IMG/VR virus record: IMGVR_UViG_3300030333_000498
Coordinates: 1 to 24,532 of that record
Origin: a virus
Length of the DNA stretch: 24,532 nt
Strand: one strand, 5' to 3'
Below the pieces are notes generated by a model, which had not been told where the DNA came from, searched no databases, and saw only the letters and a program-made list of their open reading frames with translations. Both the position numbers and the translations under genes were made by a program. Shown here piece by piece: positions 1 through 6,369 of the stretch (position 1 is the first letter of the stretch; every line of letters begins with the position of its first letter).

Positions 1-454
1 CTCCACCACCACCGGATCCACCACCACCAACGATGCCACCACCGCCGGCAACAGTAGGACCTTTTTGAGATTCGGCTGCTTCTCTAAAGAAACCAGATAT
101 AGGTTTAGTAAGTTCTACCATCTCTGTTAAATTAGCAGACATAGCAATAACTTCTTGTTTTAGTTCTACGTTATTTTTTAATAATTCTTGATTAGCTAGT
201 AGCAATGAAGCAGCATCTTCAGGAGATATACTACCACCAGAGCTCTCCATTGCACTATTGATTCCAGCCAGGTCTTCAGCAGTAACCAGCTTCTCCATAA
301 GGACCGTAAAGTTCTTATTGAGTGTATTAAGATTACGCTGTTGTAGGCCTATAATACCAAAAACCTTTTGCTGATGATGAATAACATCATTCATCAACTT
401 CTTGTTTCCACCACCTTGTGGTAATGGTCTTGTAGGTCTGTCTGTATCGGCCAT
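1..454 (-). CDS. Probable tail tape-measure protein, N-terminal part (runs off left edge)
   Basis: The ATG is at 454 (minus), and the frame stays open to the window edge, giving 151 codons. An AAGGAAA ribosome binding site lies just upstream, overlapping the end of the preceding gene. The visible part is soluble and largely helical: a polar start (MADTDRPTRPLPQGGG), helical segments around residues 20-60, a helix-rich stretch around 85-125, then a glycine-rich linker (GGGGIVGGGGSGGGG) at about residues 137-151. The tape-measure call rests on position: it is downstream of a chaperone-like gene pair, where tailed phages usually place the tape measure. No diagnostic motif is visible in the part present, so another long structural protein is possible. 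Confidence 0.5.
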   Translation of the reverse strand, partial: MADTDRPTRPLPQGGGNKKLMNDVIHHQQKVFGIIGLQQRNLNTLNKNFTVLMEKLVTAEDLAGINSAMESSGGSISPEDAASLLLANQELLKNNVELKQEVIAMSANLTEMVELTKPISGFFREAAESQKGPTVAGGGGIVGGGGSGGGG

Positions 455-464
455 TTATTTTTCC

Positions 465-836
465 TTACTTGCCAAAGGCTCTGCCTGCTTCTGATATACC
501 AAATGCACCAAGTGTAACTACAACAAATGATGTGTAGATGGTGTCTGATATTACCAGATCTTGTCCTGCGAAAGCTGTTACTAGATCACATATACCAAAT
601 ATAGTCATCAAACCAAATGATATAAAACCGATGATTGCCTTCTCGTTTACATCATTGTCATCTAAAAAGATATCCATGAATTTTCTTTTTGGAGGAGCTA
701 GTCTTTTCTTAGCTTCAGCAGCTTCTTCTTGCATCTCTTTAATAGTATCTTCTGCCATATCTAATTTTTCAATTAGTGACATATACTTATCGAGATCTAT
801 TTCGACTTCATTTCGACTGTTGTCTTGTTCTGCCAT
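465..836 (-). CDS. Small membrane protein with coiled coil and two TM helices
   Basis: This is 123 aa and starts at 836 behind a good ribosome binding site (AGAGG, 8 nt spacer). Residues 12-46 are charged and heptad-like, rich in Glu and Lys (probable coiled coil). A basic/proline hinge follows (APPKRKF, 47-53), then an acidic LDDNDVNE stretch. Hydrophobic segments at about 67-90 (AIIGFISFGLMTIFGICDLV) and 99-114 look like a helical hairpin in the membrane. It lies 21 nt after the frameshift ORF and 10 nt before the probable tape-measure gene. Similar small membrane proteins occur at this place in marine T4-like phages as far as I recall, without known function. A holin-like role or a tail-membrane contact are both possible; neither is shown by the sequence. 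Confidence 0.75.
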   Translation of the reverse strand: MAEQDNSRNEVEIDLDKYMSLIEKLDMAEDTIKEMQEEAAEAKKRLAPPKRKFMDIFLDDNDVNEKAIIGFISFGLMTIFGICDLVTAFAGQDLVISDTIYTSFVVVTLGAFGISEAGRAFGK

Positions 837-844
837 TTCTATTA

Positions 845-849
845 CCTCT
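845..849 (-). promoter_or_regulatory. Ribosome binding site of the 123-aa membrane protein
   Basis: AGAGG on the minus strand, 8 nt before the ATG at 836. It is a clear Shine-Dalgarno site, in contrast to the internal ATG at 998 of the preceding short ORF, which has none. Confidence 0.6.
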
Positions 850-857
850 ATATTGCA

Positions 858-998
858 TCAGAACTTTCTCTGTTGCTGACGTTCTTTTTCCGCTTCTAAC
901 CACTCTAGTAACATTTCAACGTACATATCTCGTTCAAACGGAAACATATTCTCTAACTCCGTTACAGAATATTTATGGTGTTGCACCATATTAAACAT
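858..998 (-). CDS. Short ORF downstream of gp26: C-terminal extension reached by frameshift
   Basis: From the first ATG (998) this is 46 aa: MFNMVQHHKYS, then VTELENMFPFERDMYVEM and a charged C-terminus, ending TGA at 858-860. It fills the space between the gp26-family gene and the membrane protein gene. The same frame is open upstream through the end of gp26 and reads YICLSHTDLGNYYQL before the Met. That stretch resembles conserved sequence I recall from marine T4-like phages (L-S/T-H-T-x-L-x-x-Y-Y, then QHHKYS and PFER/PWER). No Shine-Dalgarno site precedes the ATG. I therefore think it is mainly translated as the tail of a -1 frameshift product of gp26, not from its own start. Confidence 0.7.
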   Translation of the reverse strand: MFNMVQHHKYSVTELENMFPFERDMYVEMLLEWLEAEKERQQQRKF

Positions 999-1744
999 CA
1001 ATTGGTAATAGTTGCCTAGGTCAGTGTGACTTAGGCAAATGTAAAAAAATCGTAGATACCTCTAAGAGTTTTCTTTTTACTAACACCGTCTGCATCATAA
1101 ATTATATCGTGCTCTACCTGTGGTACATTCTGCATGAAGTTACTTATTTCTGCTAAATTTTTAGATGTTAATGATTCTACAAAATCCTTTTGCTCTTTTT
1201 CAGAGTAATCGTCAAATATAAAAACATCATCATCATTGTAAATAGATTCAATACATTTACCAATCAAGTCAAATAAAAACTCAGTTGGTTGTGCTGCATC
1301 TATTTTCATTTCACTTAAAACACCAAATTTAGGATATCTCAATTTAATTTGATATTCATCATTCAATTTAATATTTGGATCTTCAGCTCGATCCATATTT
1401 ATTTCTACATTCTCTAAATCTACTTCTGTATCATAATATGTCTCTTCACCATCCTTTTCATCTTTTACCTTGAGCTTAACGATGTTGTTCACACTAATTG
1501 ATCTTAACTTTAAAAATAAAAAGTCTACCTCAAAGGCAGGTAAGTCATCTACTTTAGTATCGTCTTGAATACAGTTAGCTAGAACTTGATTGATAGCTTT
1601 TGAAATTTCCGCACTCTCCTGACTGGATTGGGCGAACAATAATATTTTTTCTTCTTTAACCGTATACGGTCTTAAAGATACACTCTTCTTCGTAAATGGA
1701 AGTTTAACATCTACACTCGGAGCGTCAATTTTAGGCAATCCCAT
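858..1744 (-). CDS. Predicted gp26-family -1 frameshift fusion (tail assembly chaperone-like)
   Basis: The predicted product is 295 aa: 234 residues of the gp26-family protein (1744 to 1043), a -1 slip on T TTT TTT, then 61 codons from 1043 to 861. It would resemble the G/GT pair of lambda-type phages, where a minor frameshift product upstream of the tape-measure gene guides tail assembly. Three sequence facts support it: a perfect slippery heptamer in the correct phase four codons before the zero-frame stop, a hairpin beginning 4 nt after it, and a long -1 frame that continues across the gp26 stop without interruption. The join is inferred; the frameshift efficiency cannot be seen. Confidence 0.65.
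1012..1049 (-). promoter_or_regulatory. Programmed -1 ribosomal frameshift signal (slippery heptamer plus hairpin)
   Basis: Reading the minus strand, TTTTTTT occupies 1049-1043 in the phase T TTT TTT relative to gp26 codons (GAT TTT TTT ACA TTT GCC TAA). After a 4-nt spacer (ACAT) comes a hairpin: TTGCCTA (1038-1032) pairs with TAGGCAA (1018-1012), an A-C mismatch follows, GTCA (1030-1027) pairs with TGAC (1023-1020), and the loop is CAC (1026-1024). The gp26 stop codon (1033-1031) overlaps the 5' arm. The spacer is slightly shorter than the usual 5-9 nt, but fraying of the outer A-T pairs would bring it into range. Confidence 0.7.
1031..1744 (-). CDS. 26: Baseplate hub assembly protein, gp26 family (T4_baseplate family)
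   Basis: This is 237 aa (T4 gp26 is about 208). It starts at 1744 behind GGAGA with a good spacer, 15 nt after the gp54-like gene. The N-terminus (GLPKIDAPSVDVKLPFTKK, then LRPYTVKEEKILLFA) and the region near the C-terminus (FDDYSEKEQKDFVESLT, then SNFMQNVPQVEHDI and LRGIYDFF) match what I know of the T4-like baseplate hub/assembly family found in cyanophages. The protein is soluble and acidic. In T4, gp26 belongs to the hub assembly group (26, 51, 27, 28, 29). Its place upstream of a probable tape-measure gene, with a frameshift signal at its 3' end, suggests a chaperone role. Whether gp26 or gp51 is the nearest T4 counterpart is not settled here. Confidence 0.75.
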   Translation of the reverse strand: MGLPKIDAPSVDVKLPFTKKSVSLRPYTVKEEKILLFAQSSQESAEISKAINQVLANCIQDDTKVDDLPAFEVDFLFLKLRSISVNNIVKLKVKDEKDGEETYYDTEVDLENVEINMDRAEDPNIKLNDEYQIKLRYPKFGVLSEMKIDAAQPTEFLFDLIGKCIESIYNDDDVFIFDDYSEKEQKDFVESLTSKNLAEISNFMQNVPQVEHDIIYDADGVSKKKTLRGIYDFFTFA

Positions 1745-1759
1745 AATAATTCTCCATTA

Positions 1760-2551
1760 TTAATCAAATAAAGACCCGAGAGTCTTCGCATTATTTACAA
1801 CCTGTATTGCATCTTGTACATTACGAGGTTTCTTAATCGTCTTAGCGATTTCATAAGCACCTTTCATTTTGGATAGGAACTGGAATAGATTTAATCTACC
1901 TTCTGGATCTGCAGTAGTAACAGGATCTCCCATACTTGCATTCCATGCTCTATAAGTAAACTGAACGGTTACTTCTAGAATCTCATCAGTTTGTTTCCAA
2001 CCTAAAGCTGCTTCCGGTATAACTTGTGGCCATGCATCATACAAATGCCAATTCATTATACCACCTTTTGCTTTTGGTTCAGCATCGGAATCATCATTCT
2101 TCTTACCACGACCTTTATCACCAAACATAGTGATATCTATATCGCAGATATAATCATCATAATATCCAACCTCACCAAAAAAACCACCACCAGGATCTGT
2201 AGAAAATTCACCTTCATCTAATTGTTTAGCCATAACTAAATTAGACCATTTATAAAGGAAATCATAAACCATTCCTTTACCGTCCATCATGAAGGTAATA
2301 TTGATTGGAGGGAATATAGCTCCCTTCGCTCTTCTTTCTAAAGGTCCAAAACCTTGTCGTTGAATCTCTGCTATATCAAATGATATACCACCAACGTTAA
2401 CTGCATTAGCAAACAACGTAAGTGATTCAGGATCATCTGTTATTTGCTTCTGGCCTTTTGTTTGTTTAGTAAAAGTAACCAAAAAGGTATCTGGGCGCAT
2501 AAACCCATGTTCTGATACCGCCGATTTTAAATCGTTTACATTAAAAGCCAT
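1760..2551 (-). CDS. 54: Tail-tube-like baseplate protein, probable tube initiator gp54
   Basis: This is 263 aa (T4 gp54 is 320). The ATG at 2551 overlaps the stop of the upstream gene (TAATG), so translation is probably coupled. The order of motifs fits the tail-tube/gp54 fold: FMRPDTFLVTF near residue 17, ANAVNVGGISFDIAEIQRQG, FPPINITFMMDGKG, FLYKWSNLVM, then a late segment with QTDEILEVTVQFTYRAW. Such proteins polymerise or cap a hexameric tube. An acidic/basic loop (KGRGKKNDDSDAEPKAKGG) is inserted in the middle. Because gp48 lies just across the divergent promoter and no sheath gene is nearby, the tube initiator gp54 is more likely than the major tube protein gp19. Confidence 0.65.
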   Translation of the reverse strand: MAFNVNDLKSAVSEHGFMRPDTFLVTFTKQTKGQKQITDDPESLTLFANAVNVGGISFDIAEIQRQGFGPLERRAKGAIFPPINITFMMDGKGMVYDFLYKWSNLVMAKQLDEGEFSTDPGGGFFGEVGYYDDYICDIDITMFGDKGRGKKNDDSDAEPKAKGGIMNWHLYDAWPQVIPEAALGWKQTDEILEVTVQFTYRAWNASMGDPVTTADPEGRLNLFQFLSKMKGAYEIAKTIKKPRNVQDAIQVVNNAKTLGSLFD

Positions 2552-3165
2552 TATTGAAACAGTTCTCTACTTTTCATCCAGATTTTATTTCTTGATGCGC
2601 CTCTAAATCTTTCTATAGGCAACATAATTGCGAGGTCCCATTCTGCTGGATGTATTTTTATAAATCGACCTCTTACATTATTATTTATATAACGCTTTAC
2701 ACAGGGTGTATGTAGCTCTTTACCACCGAACCTTCGTACTAGCTTATCCCATGTTAATGTTTGTAATCTATAATTCTCATTCATTACATCATCGCTATTT
2801 CTAAAACGATACATTCTATCTAATAACTGTGCTCTAAAATGATATGGTAAGTAATGAAAATTAACACCTTCAAACCAACCTTGTTCTTGTCTTAATAACA
2901 TTATTAAAGGAAATCTATCGTGATAAGGTTGTTTTGGTGTTAAATATTCTTTTGGTCTGTATTGAAATAGATACATTTCTCCAGGTCGCCAGAAATAAGC
3001 TACTTTCTTAGCGCCAGGTCGAGTCATTAATCTATCTGGTCTTACATCTTTTAATTGTGCGGCTTTATCTCTAAACCACTCCTTTGCTTCTTGTGTTTGA
3101 CCGGGTTGGAAGCCTTCTTCTATACCTTCTTTTAATAATCTTTGAAATAAAAAGCGTTTAGCCAT
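2551..3165 (-). CDS. Conserved T4-like phage protein of unknown function (204 aa)
   Basis: It starts at 3165, overlapping the end of gp4 by 8 nt. No signal peptide or membrane segment is visible; it is basic and rich in aromatics. Motifs in order: FWRPGEMYLFQYRPK (58-72), YHDRFPLIMLL (81-91), GVNFHYLP (100-107), RAQLLDRMY (111-119), PCVKRYI (154-160), EWDLAIMLPIERF (175-187). I recall this pattern (MY-F-Y-PK, then D-FPL, then NFHYLP, then a VK/IKRY motif) from many T4-like phages, where its role is not clear. In T4 the neighbour of gene 4 is gene 2, the DNA end protector, but I see no decisive similarity to it. A head or tail completion role is a guess from context. Confidence 0.8.
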   Translation of the reverse strand: MAKRFLFQRLLKEGIEEGFQPGQTQEAKEWFRDKAAQLKDVRPDRLMTRPGAKKVAYFWRPGEMYLFQYRPKEYLTPKQPYHDRFPLIMLLRQEQGWFEGVNFHYLPYHFRAQLLDRMYRFRNSDDVMNENYRLQTLTWDKLVRRFGGKELHTPCVKRYINNNVRGRFIKIHPAEWDLAIMLPIERFRGASRNKIWMKSRELFQ

Positions 3166-3601
3166 ACTTAATTCCTAATTCCTTCTCAGTCATTAATTTA
3201 AAATCCCATTTTCTATCTTTACAAAAAGCAGTTGCTGCTTTCCACTTAGCTTCATTAATACCATAACGTTTAACCTCTGCGAGATATTTCTTAGTAGGTT
3301 TCTTTTGTTTTAATTTGGGTGGTACACATTGTTCAGAGGGCTTAACCTCGATAACTGTTTCTTTTAATTTACCATCTACTCTACGTTTCACGTAAAAGTC
3401 TGGATAATAGCGATGCATTCTACCATCTATAGGACTTCTATAAGGTATAGAAATCTCTTCAGAAGCCCATCCTAAAACATCTGGATGCTTATCTAAATAA
3501 ATCATTAACCTGCATTCCCATAAGGAACGATAAATAATATTAGTAGGGTTACCTAAATACTTATAGGAATTAACAGGTTTAAACTTCCCTTTGTAACTCA
3601 T
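3158..3601 (-). CDS. 4: Head completion protein gp4 (nuclease-like fold)
   Basis: This is 147 aa (T4 gp4 is about 150). The characteristic pattern is SYKGKFKPVNSYKYLGNPTN, IIYRSLWECRLM (22-33), WASEEISIPY (45-54), SPIDGRMHRYYPDFYVKRR (56-74), VIEVKP (83-88) and INEAKWKAATAFCKDR. E29, D68 and E85-x-K87 are laid out like the active site of PD-(D/E)XK/TnsA-type nucleases, a relation known for this family. In T4, gp4 (gene 50/4) acts at the end of DNA packaging to make the head ready to join the tail. It is the first gene of the leftward unit, and its ATG lies directly beside the shared late promoter, with no Shine-Dalgarno site. Confidence 0.88.
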   Translation of the reverse strand: MSYKGKFKPVNSYKYLGNPTNIIYRSLWECRLMIYLDKHPDVLGWASEEISIPYRSPIDGRMHRYYPDFYVKRRVDGKLKETVIEVKPSEQCVPPKLKQKKPTKKYLAEVKRYGINEAKWKAATAFCKDRKWDFKLMTEKELGIKYG

Positions 3602-3608
3602 ATAAATA
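3601..3608 (+). promoter_or_regulatory. T4-type late promoter box for the rightward tail unit
   Basis: TATAAATA, an exact match to the T4 late -10 box, lies 19 nt before the gp48 ATG at 3628. With the T4 late spacing the transcript would begin near 3614, leaving a leader of about 14 nt with a weak purine-rich site (GAGAAAAG). No sigma-70 -35 box is visible, as expected for late promoters. It is half of a bidirectional site with the minus-strand box. Confidence 0.75.
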
Positions 3609-3614
3609 TTTATC
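3607..3614 (-). promoter_or_regulatory. T4-type late promoter box for the leftward unit (gp4 onward)
   Basis: On the minus strand the box reads GATAAATA, 7 of 8 matches to TATAAATA and a full match to the looser NATAAATA form described for marine T4-like phages. It ends 5 nt before the gp4 ATG. Together with the plus-strand box it forms the 12-bp perfect palindrome ATAAATATTTAT at 3602-3613. Confidence 0.65.
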
Positions 3615-3627
3615 GAGAAAAGTAATT

Positions 3628-4551
3628 ATGGCTAAAGGTAAAGCATCAAGACATACGTTCGTACCCGTTCAAGAGGTAGTGAGACGTAGTAAAGACAATA
3701 TGACTCGCGAGAGTATGTCATTCCCTTCGGATGTAGGAACGCATTCGTTTAATATGGCATTTAAAGAATATTCATTTACCGGAACTAATCAACAAGAAAC
3801 CACTAAATTTGATATTACATTACCTCTACCTAAAGAATTGAGGGATATGTATCAGGTTAACTTTGCTAATAAAGAATTAGGTTCTATGATCGGTCAATTA
3901 ACAGAGACGTTAGTTGATTTTGATAGTGCCGACGCTATTGACTCATTAACCACAGAGTTTAAAGCCTTTAGTGATACTAATGAATCAACAGAAGATAAAG
4001 TAGCTCAGGCTTCAGCTATGACTGGTAGAGCCGCACAAGCACCTTTCGTAGCATCGTTAGCTAGTAAGAGTAAAGCATTAAAAGCATTAACTGGTGCTGC
4101 AGCTACATTAGGATTAAATAGTGTTGAAGATGCTATTGGTGTAGGAACTGGAACTGCTGTCAACCCAGTTGAAGCTGCTGTATTACAAGGTGTATCATTA
4201 AGAAGACATCAATTCTCATGGACATTATCTCCTAGAAATAAAGACGAAGGCACAACGTTACATAATATTATTAAAAAATTAAGAAAAGATATGCACCCTT
4301 CTTTTCTTGGTATGGATGCAGGCGCAGAAGGTAACTTCATGTTTAAATATCCTCAAGCTGTAGATATTATGATTGATGGAGATGTAGAAGGCGATAGATT
4401 TAGATTTAAACCTTGTGTGATAACAGAAATGAATGCAGACTATGGTGCTGGCGGAACAGCTTTCTTTAAAGAAACTGGTGCTCCTGTTGTTACTACTCTT
4501 AATTTAAGCTTTATGGAAATCGATATCATCACTCAAGAGGATTTTGAATAA
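3628..4551 (+). CDS. 48: Baseplate tail-tube cap gp48
   Basis: This is 307 aa (T4 gp48 is 364) and the first gene of the rightward unit. The family pattern is clearest in the C-terminal half: GTAVNPVEAAVLQGVSLRRH, then FSWTLSPRNKDEGTTLHNII, KKLRKDMHPSF, FKYPQAVDIMI, RFKPCVITEMNADYGAGG and TTLNLSFMEIDIITQEDF. This is the order of the tube-cap family of T4-like phages, which shares the tube fold. The middle (about 130-175) is Ala-rich and helical, as in relatives. gp48 binds the gp27/gp5 hub and, with gp54, primes tube polymerisation. The stop overlaps the gp53 start (TAATG). Confidence 0.82.
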   Translation: MAKGKASRHTFVPVQEVVRRSKDNMTRESMSFPSDVGTHSFNMAFKEYSFTGTNQQETTKFDITLPLPKELRDMYQVNFANKELGSMIGQLTETLVDFDSADAIDSLTTEFKAFSDTNESTEDKVAQASAMTGRAAQAPFVASLASKSKALKALTGAAATLGLNSVEDAIGVGTGTAVNPVEAAVLQGVSLRRHQFSWTLSPRNKDEGTTLHNIIKKLRKDMHPSFLGMDAGAEGNFMFKYPQAVDIMIDGDVEGDRFRFKPCVITEMNADYGAGGTAFFKETGAPVVTTLNLSFMEIDIITQEDFE

Positions 4552-5054
4552 TGAATTATTTTGAACAATATCCTTTAATGGAATATGATGGTTTACAAAT
4601 GCGTAATATACTACGTAAAGTAGTTATAAGAGATATTGTAAAAGAAGATGCGTTAGCATTTTTACCTTATACGGTTAGTGATGTAGATAAACCTTGGACA
4701 TTAGCATATGATTATTATGGATCCGTAGATAGAATGTGGTTAGTATTGTTATCTAATAATATTATAGATCCTGTTTATGATTGGTATATGGATACTAGAT
4801 CATTTGAAAGCTTTATGAAAAAGAAATACGGTTCTATAGAAACAGCTCAATCTACAATATTACATTATAAAGACTCAGACGGAAATTTATACTCAAAAGA
4901 TACCGCGACGATCAATTCTACCGGACTCACAGCAGTATATGCTTATGATTATGAAGATGAACAGAATGAAGCTAAAAGAAACGTAATGTTGTTGGAAAGA
5001 GCATATGCTAAACAAGCCGAAAAGAATTTGAGGGATCTTTTGAAAAATGAGTGA
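4551..5054 (+). CDS. 53: Baseplate wedge protein gp53
   Basis: This is 167 aa (T4 gp53 is 196). The N-terminal motif MNYFEQYPLMEYDG and the central block AYDYYGSVDRMWLVLLSNNI followed by IDPVYDWYMDTRSFESFM are typical of gp53, which contains a LysM-like domain and joins the wedge to the hub. The C-terminus is charged and helical (NEAKRNVMLLERAYAKQAEK). Translation is coupled to gp48 by a TAATG junction, and the 3' end overlaps the hub gene by 8 nt. The T4 order 4-53-5 is largely kept, although gp4 is on the other strand here. Confidence 0.85.
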   Translation: MNYFEQYPLMEYDGLQMRNILRKVVIRDIVKEDALAFLPYTVSDVDKPWTLAYDYYGSVDRMWLVLLSNNIIDPVYDWYMDTRSFESFMKKKYGSIETAQSTILHYKDSDGNLYSKDTATINSTGLTAVYAYDYEDEQNEAKRNVMLLERAYAKQAEKNLRDLLKNE

Positions 5055-6369
5055 TAAAACATTTCAATCTCCGGGCACAAAAGGTATAGAGGAAATATGG
5101 ATCCTAAGTCCACACTCTAACCAAGTTAAATCTGTTGCTACCCAATTACAATCTTTATCTATTACAGAAAGTATTGATAAAAGATCGATGCAAGGCACAT
5201 TAACGTTAAATGATGTATCCGATGTTTTAAATGAACAAGGTTATCAAGGTGCTGAATGGTTAGGCATTTCTTGGAAGTCAGAAAGTTATCTTGATGAAGA
5301 ACATCCAGACAGAACTCATCTTTTTAGAATATCCTCTATAACTAATATTACACCCAATACACAGAACACTGCTAAACAATATAACATTTCATTTATGTCA
5401 GAAGCAGAGTTTGCATGCACATTTGCAGACAGTGTATCACAATACTTTGCTAAACCAGTTAATGAAATAGTTCAAGATGTTTGGGATACATTTATTGGTG
5501 AAACAAAAGAAAAAATTATAGATACTGAAGCTGGCGATAAGATAAACATAGATGAGACAGAAGGATCCGCTCATGTTATTGTTCCTAGAAAAGCACCTTT
5601 AGATGCTATCGAATTTTTAGCTGCATTCGCATATAAAGCAGACAGTTCAAGCACATATATGTTTTTCCAAAATGCGGATGGATATAATTTTAGATTATTA
5701 GATAAACTATTTAAAGATGGAATAGATGAAATACCAGAGGATGAAAAATATAACTATGGAGCATTTGAAGCAACATCAATAAGTGGTAGAGCAAATTATA
5801 ATATGACTCAATTCACACAATTGCAAAGAAACAATTTATGGCAATTAGCAGATAAAGGTAAATTACATAATCAAGTAGTTGAAATAGATTTTGTTACTCA
5901 ATCAGTAAATGTTAATACAGTAAATGTAGCAGAAGAAATGGGTTCATATTCAGAATATAAATTTAATAAACCATTAAATTCAGATGACAAATATTTTGGT
6001 GAGAAATATAATCAAGATCCTACTGAATCTAATTACATATACGCAGATGGTCTTTCTCATTATATGAATAGACCAGATATGTTACCACGTAAATGGGCAT
6101 TTATGGATTTAATGTATAATAATATGATTGGATTTACTGTGCCAGGTAATAGTAGATTATCAGCAGGTAAAGTAATAGATGTTAAAATTGGTACTCAAGA
6201 TAATAAAACAGAAACAAATGATGGTTCGGTAGAAATTGTAGATGATCCAGTTTTATCAGGACATTATATTATAAAAGATATAATACACACATTTATACCT
6301 AATCAATATCAATGTAATATTATAGCATGTAGACCAGGACCTGGATCCGGAGATTATAATGGCAAGTAA
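5047..6369 (+). CDS. 27: Baseplate hub protein, gp27-like
   Basis: This is 440 aa (T4 gp27 is 391). It lies between gp53 and the spike gene and overlaps both (8 nt at the start, 11 nt at the end). The N-terminus (SPHSNQVKSVATQLQSLSIT, then QGTLTLNDVSDVLN) and the segment HLFRISSITNITPN look like the first beta-barrel of the hub family, followed by EAEFACTFADSVSQYFAKPVNEIVQDVWD, KAPLDAIEFLAAFAYKADSS (a common hub element) and a C-terminal barrel ending near DDPVLSGHYIIKDIIHTFIPN. gp27 trimers form the torus that holds gp5. The hub-spike adjacency fits VgrG-like modules, where the two functions are fused. Confidence 0.75.
   Translation: MSDKTFQSPGTKGIEEIWILSPHSNQVKSVATQLQSLSITESIDKRSMQGTLTLNDVSDVLNEQGYQGAEWLGISWKSESYLDEEHPDRTHLFRISSITNITPNTQNTAKQYNISFMSEAEFACTFADSVSQYFAKPVNEIVQDVWDTFIGETKEKIIDTEAGDKINIDETEGSAHVIVPRKAPLDAIEFLAAFAYKADSSSTYMFFQNADGYNFRLLDKLFKDGIDEIPEDEKYNYGAFEATSISGRANYNMTQFTQLQRNNLWQLADKGKLHNQVVEIDFVTQSVNVNTVNVAEEMGSYSEYKFNKPLNSDDKYFGEKYNQDPTESNYIYADGLSHYMNRPDMLPRKWAFMDLMYNNMIGFTVPGNSRLSAGKVIDVKIGTQDNKTETNDGSVEIVDDPVLSGHYIIKDIIHTFIPNQYQCNIIACRPGPGSGDYNGK

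Noticed and set aside
1-60. CCA/CCG triplet repeats that might be a microsatellite or proline-rich ORF on the plus strand
   Set aside because: Read on the minus strand they are glycine codons in a frame open from a good start at 454, so they are a coding linker.
776-994. 72-aa plus-strand ORF opposite the short -1-frame ORF
   Set aside because: It has no ribosome binding site, lies antisense in a leftward unit and its sequence is not protein-like; the minus strand holds a better explained coding frame.
2684-2691. TATAAATA on the minus strand within the 204-aa gene
   Set aside because: It is an exact match, but lies mid-gene with no start codon suitably placed downstream; AT-rich sequence gives such matches by chance, as do NATAAATA matches near 14264, 16394 and 23211.
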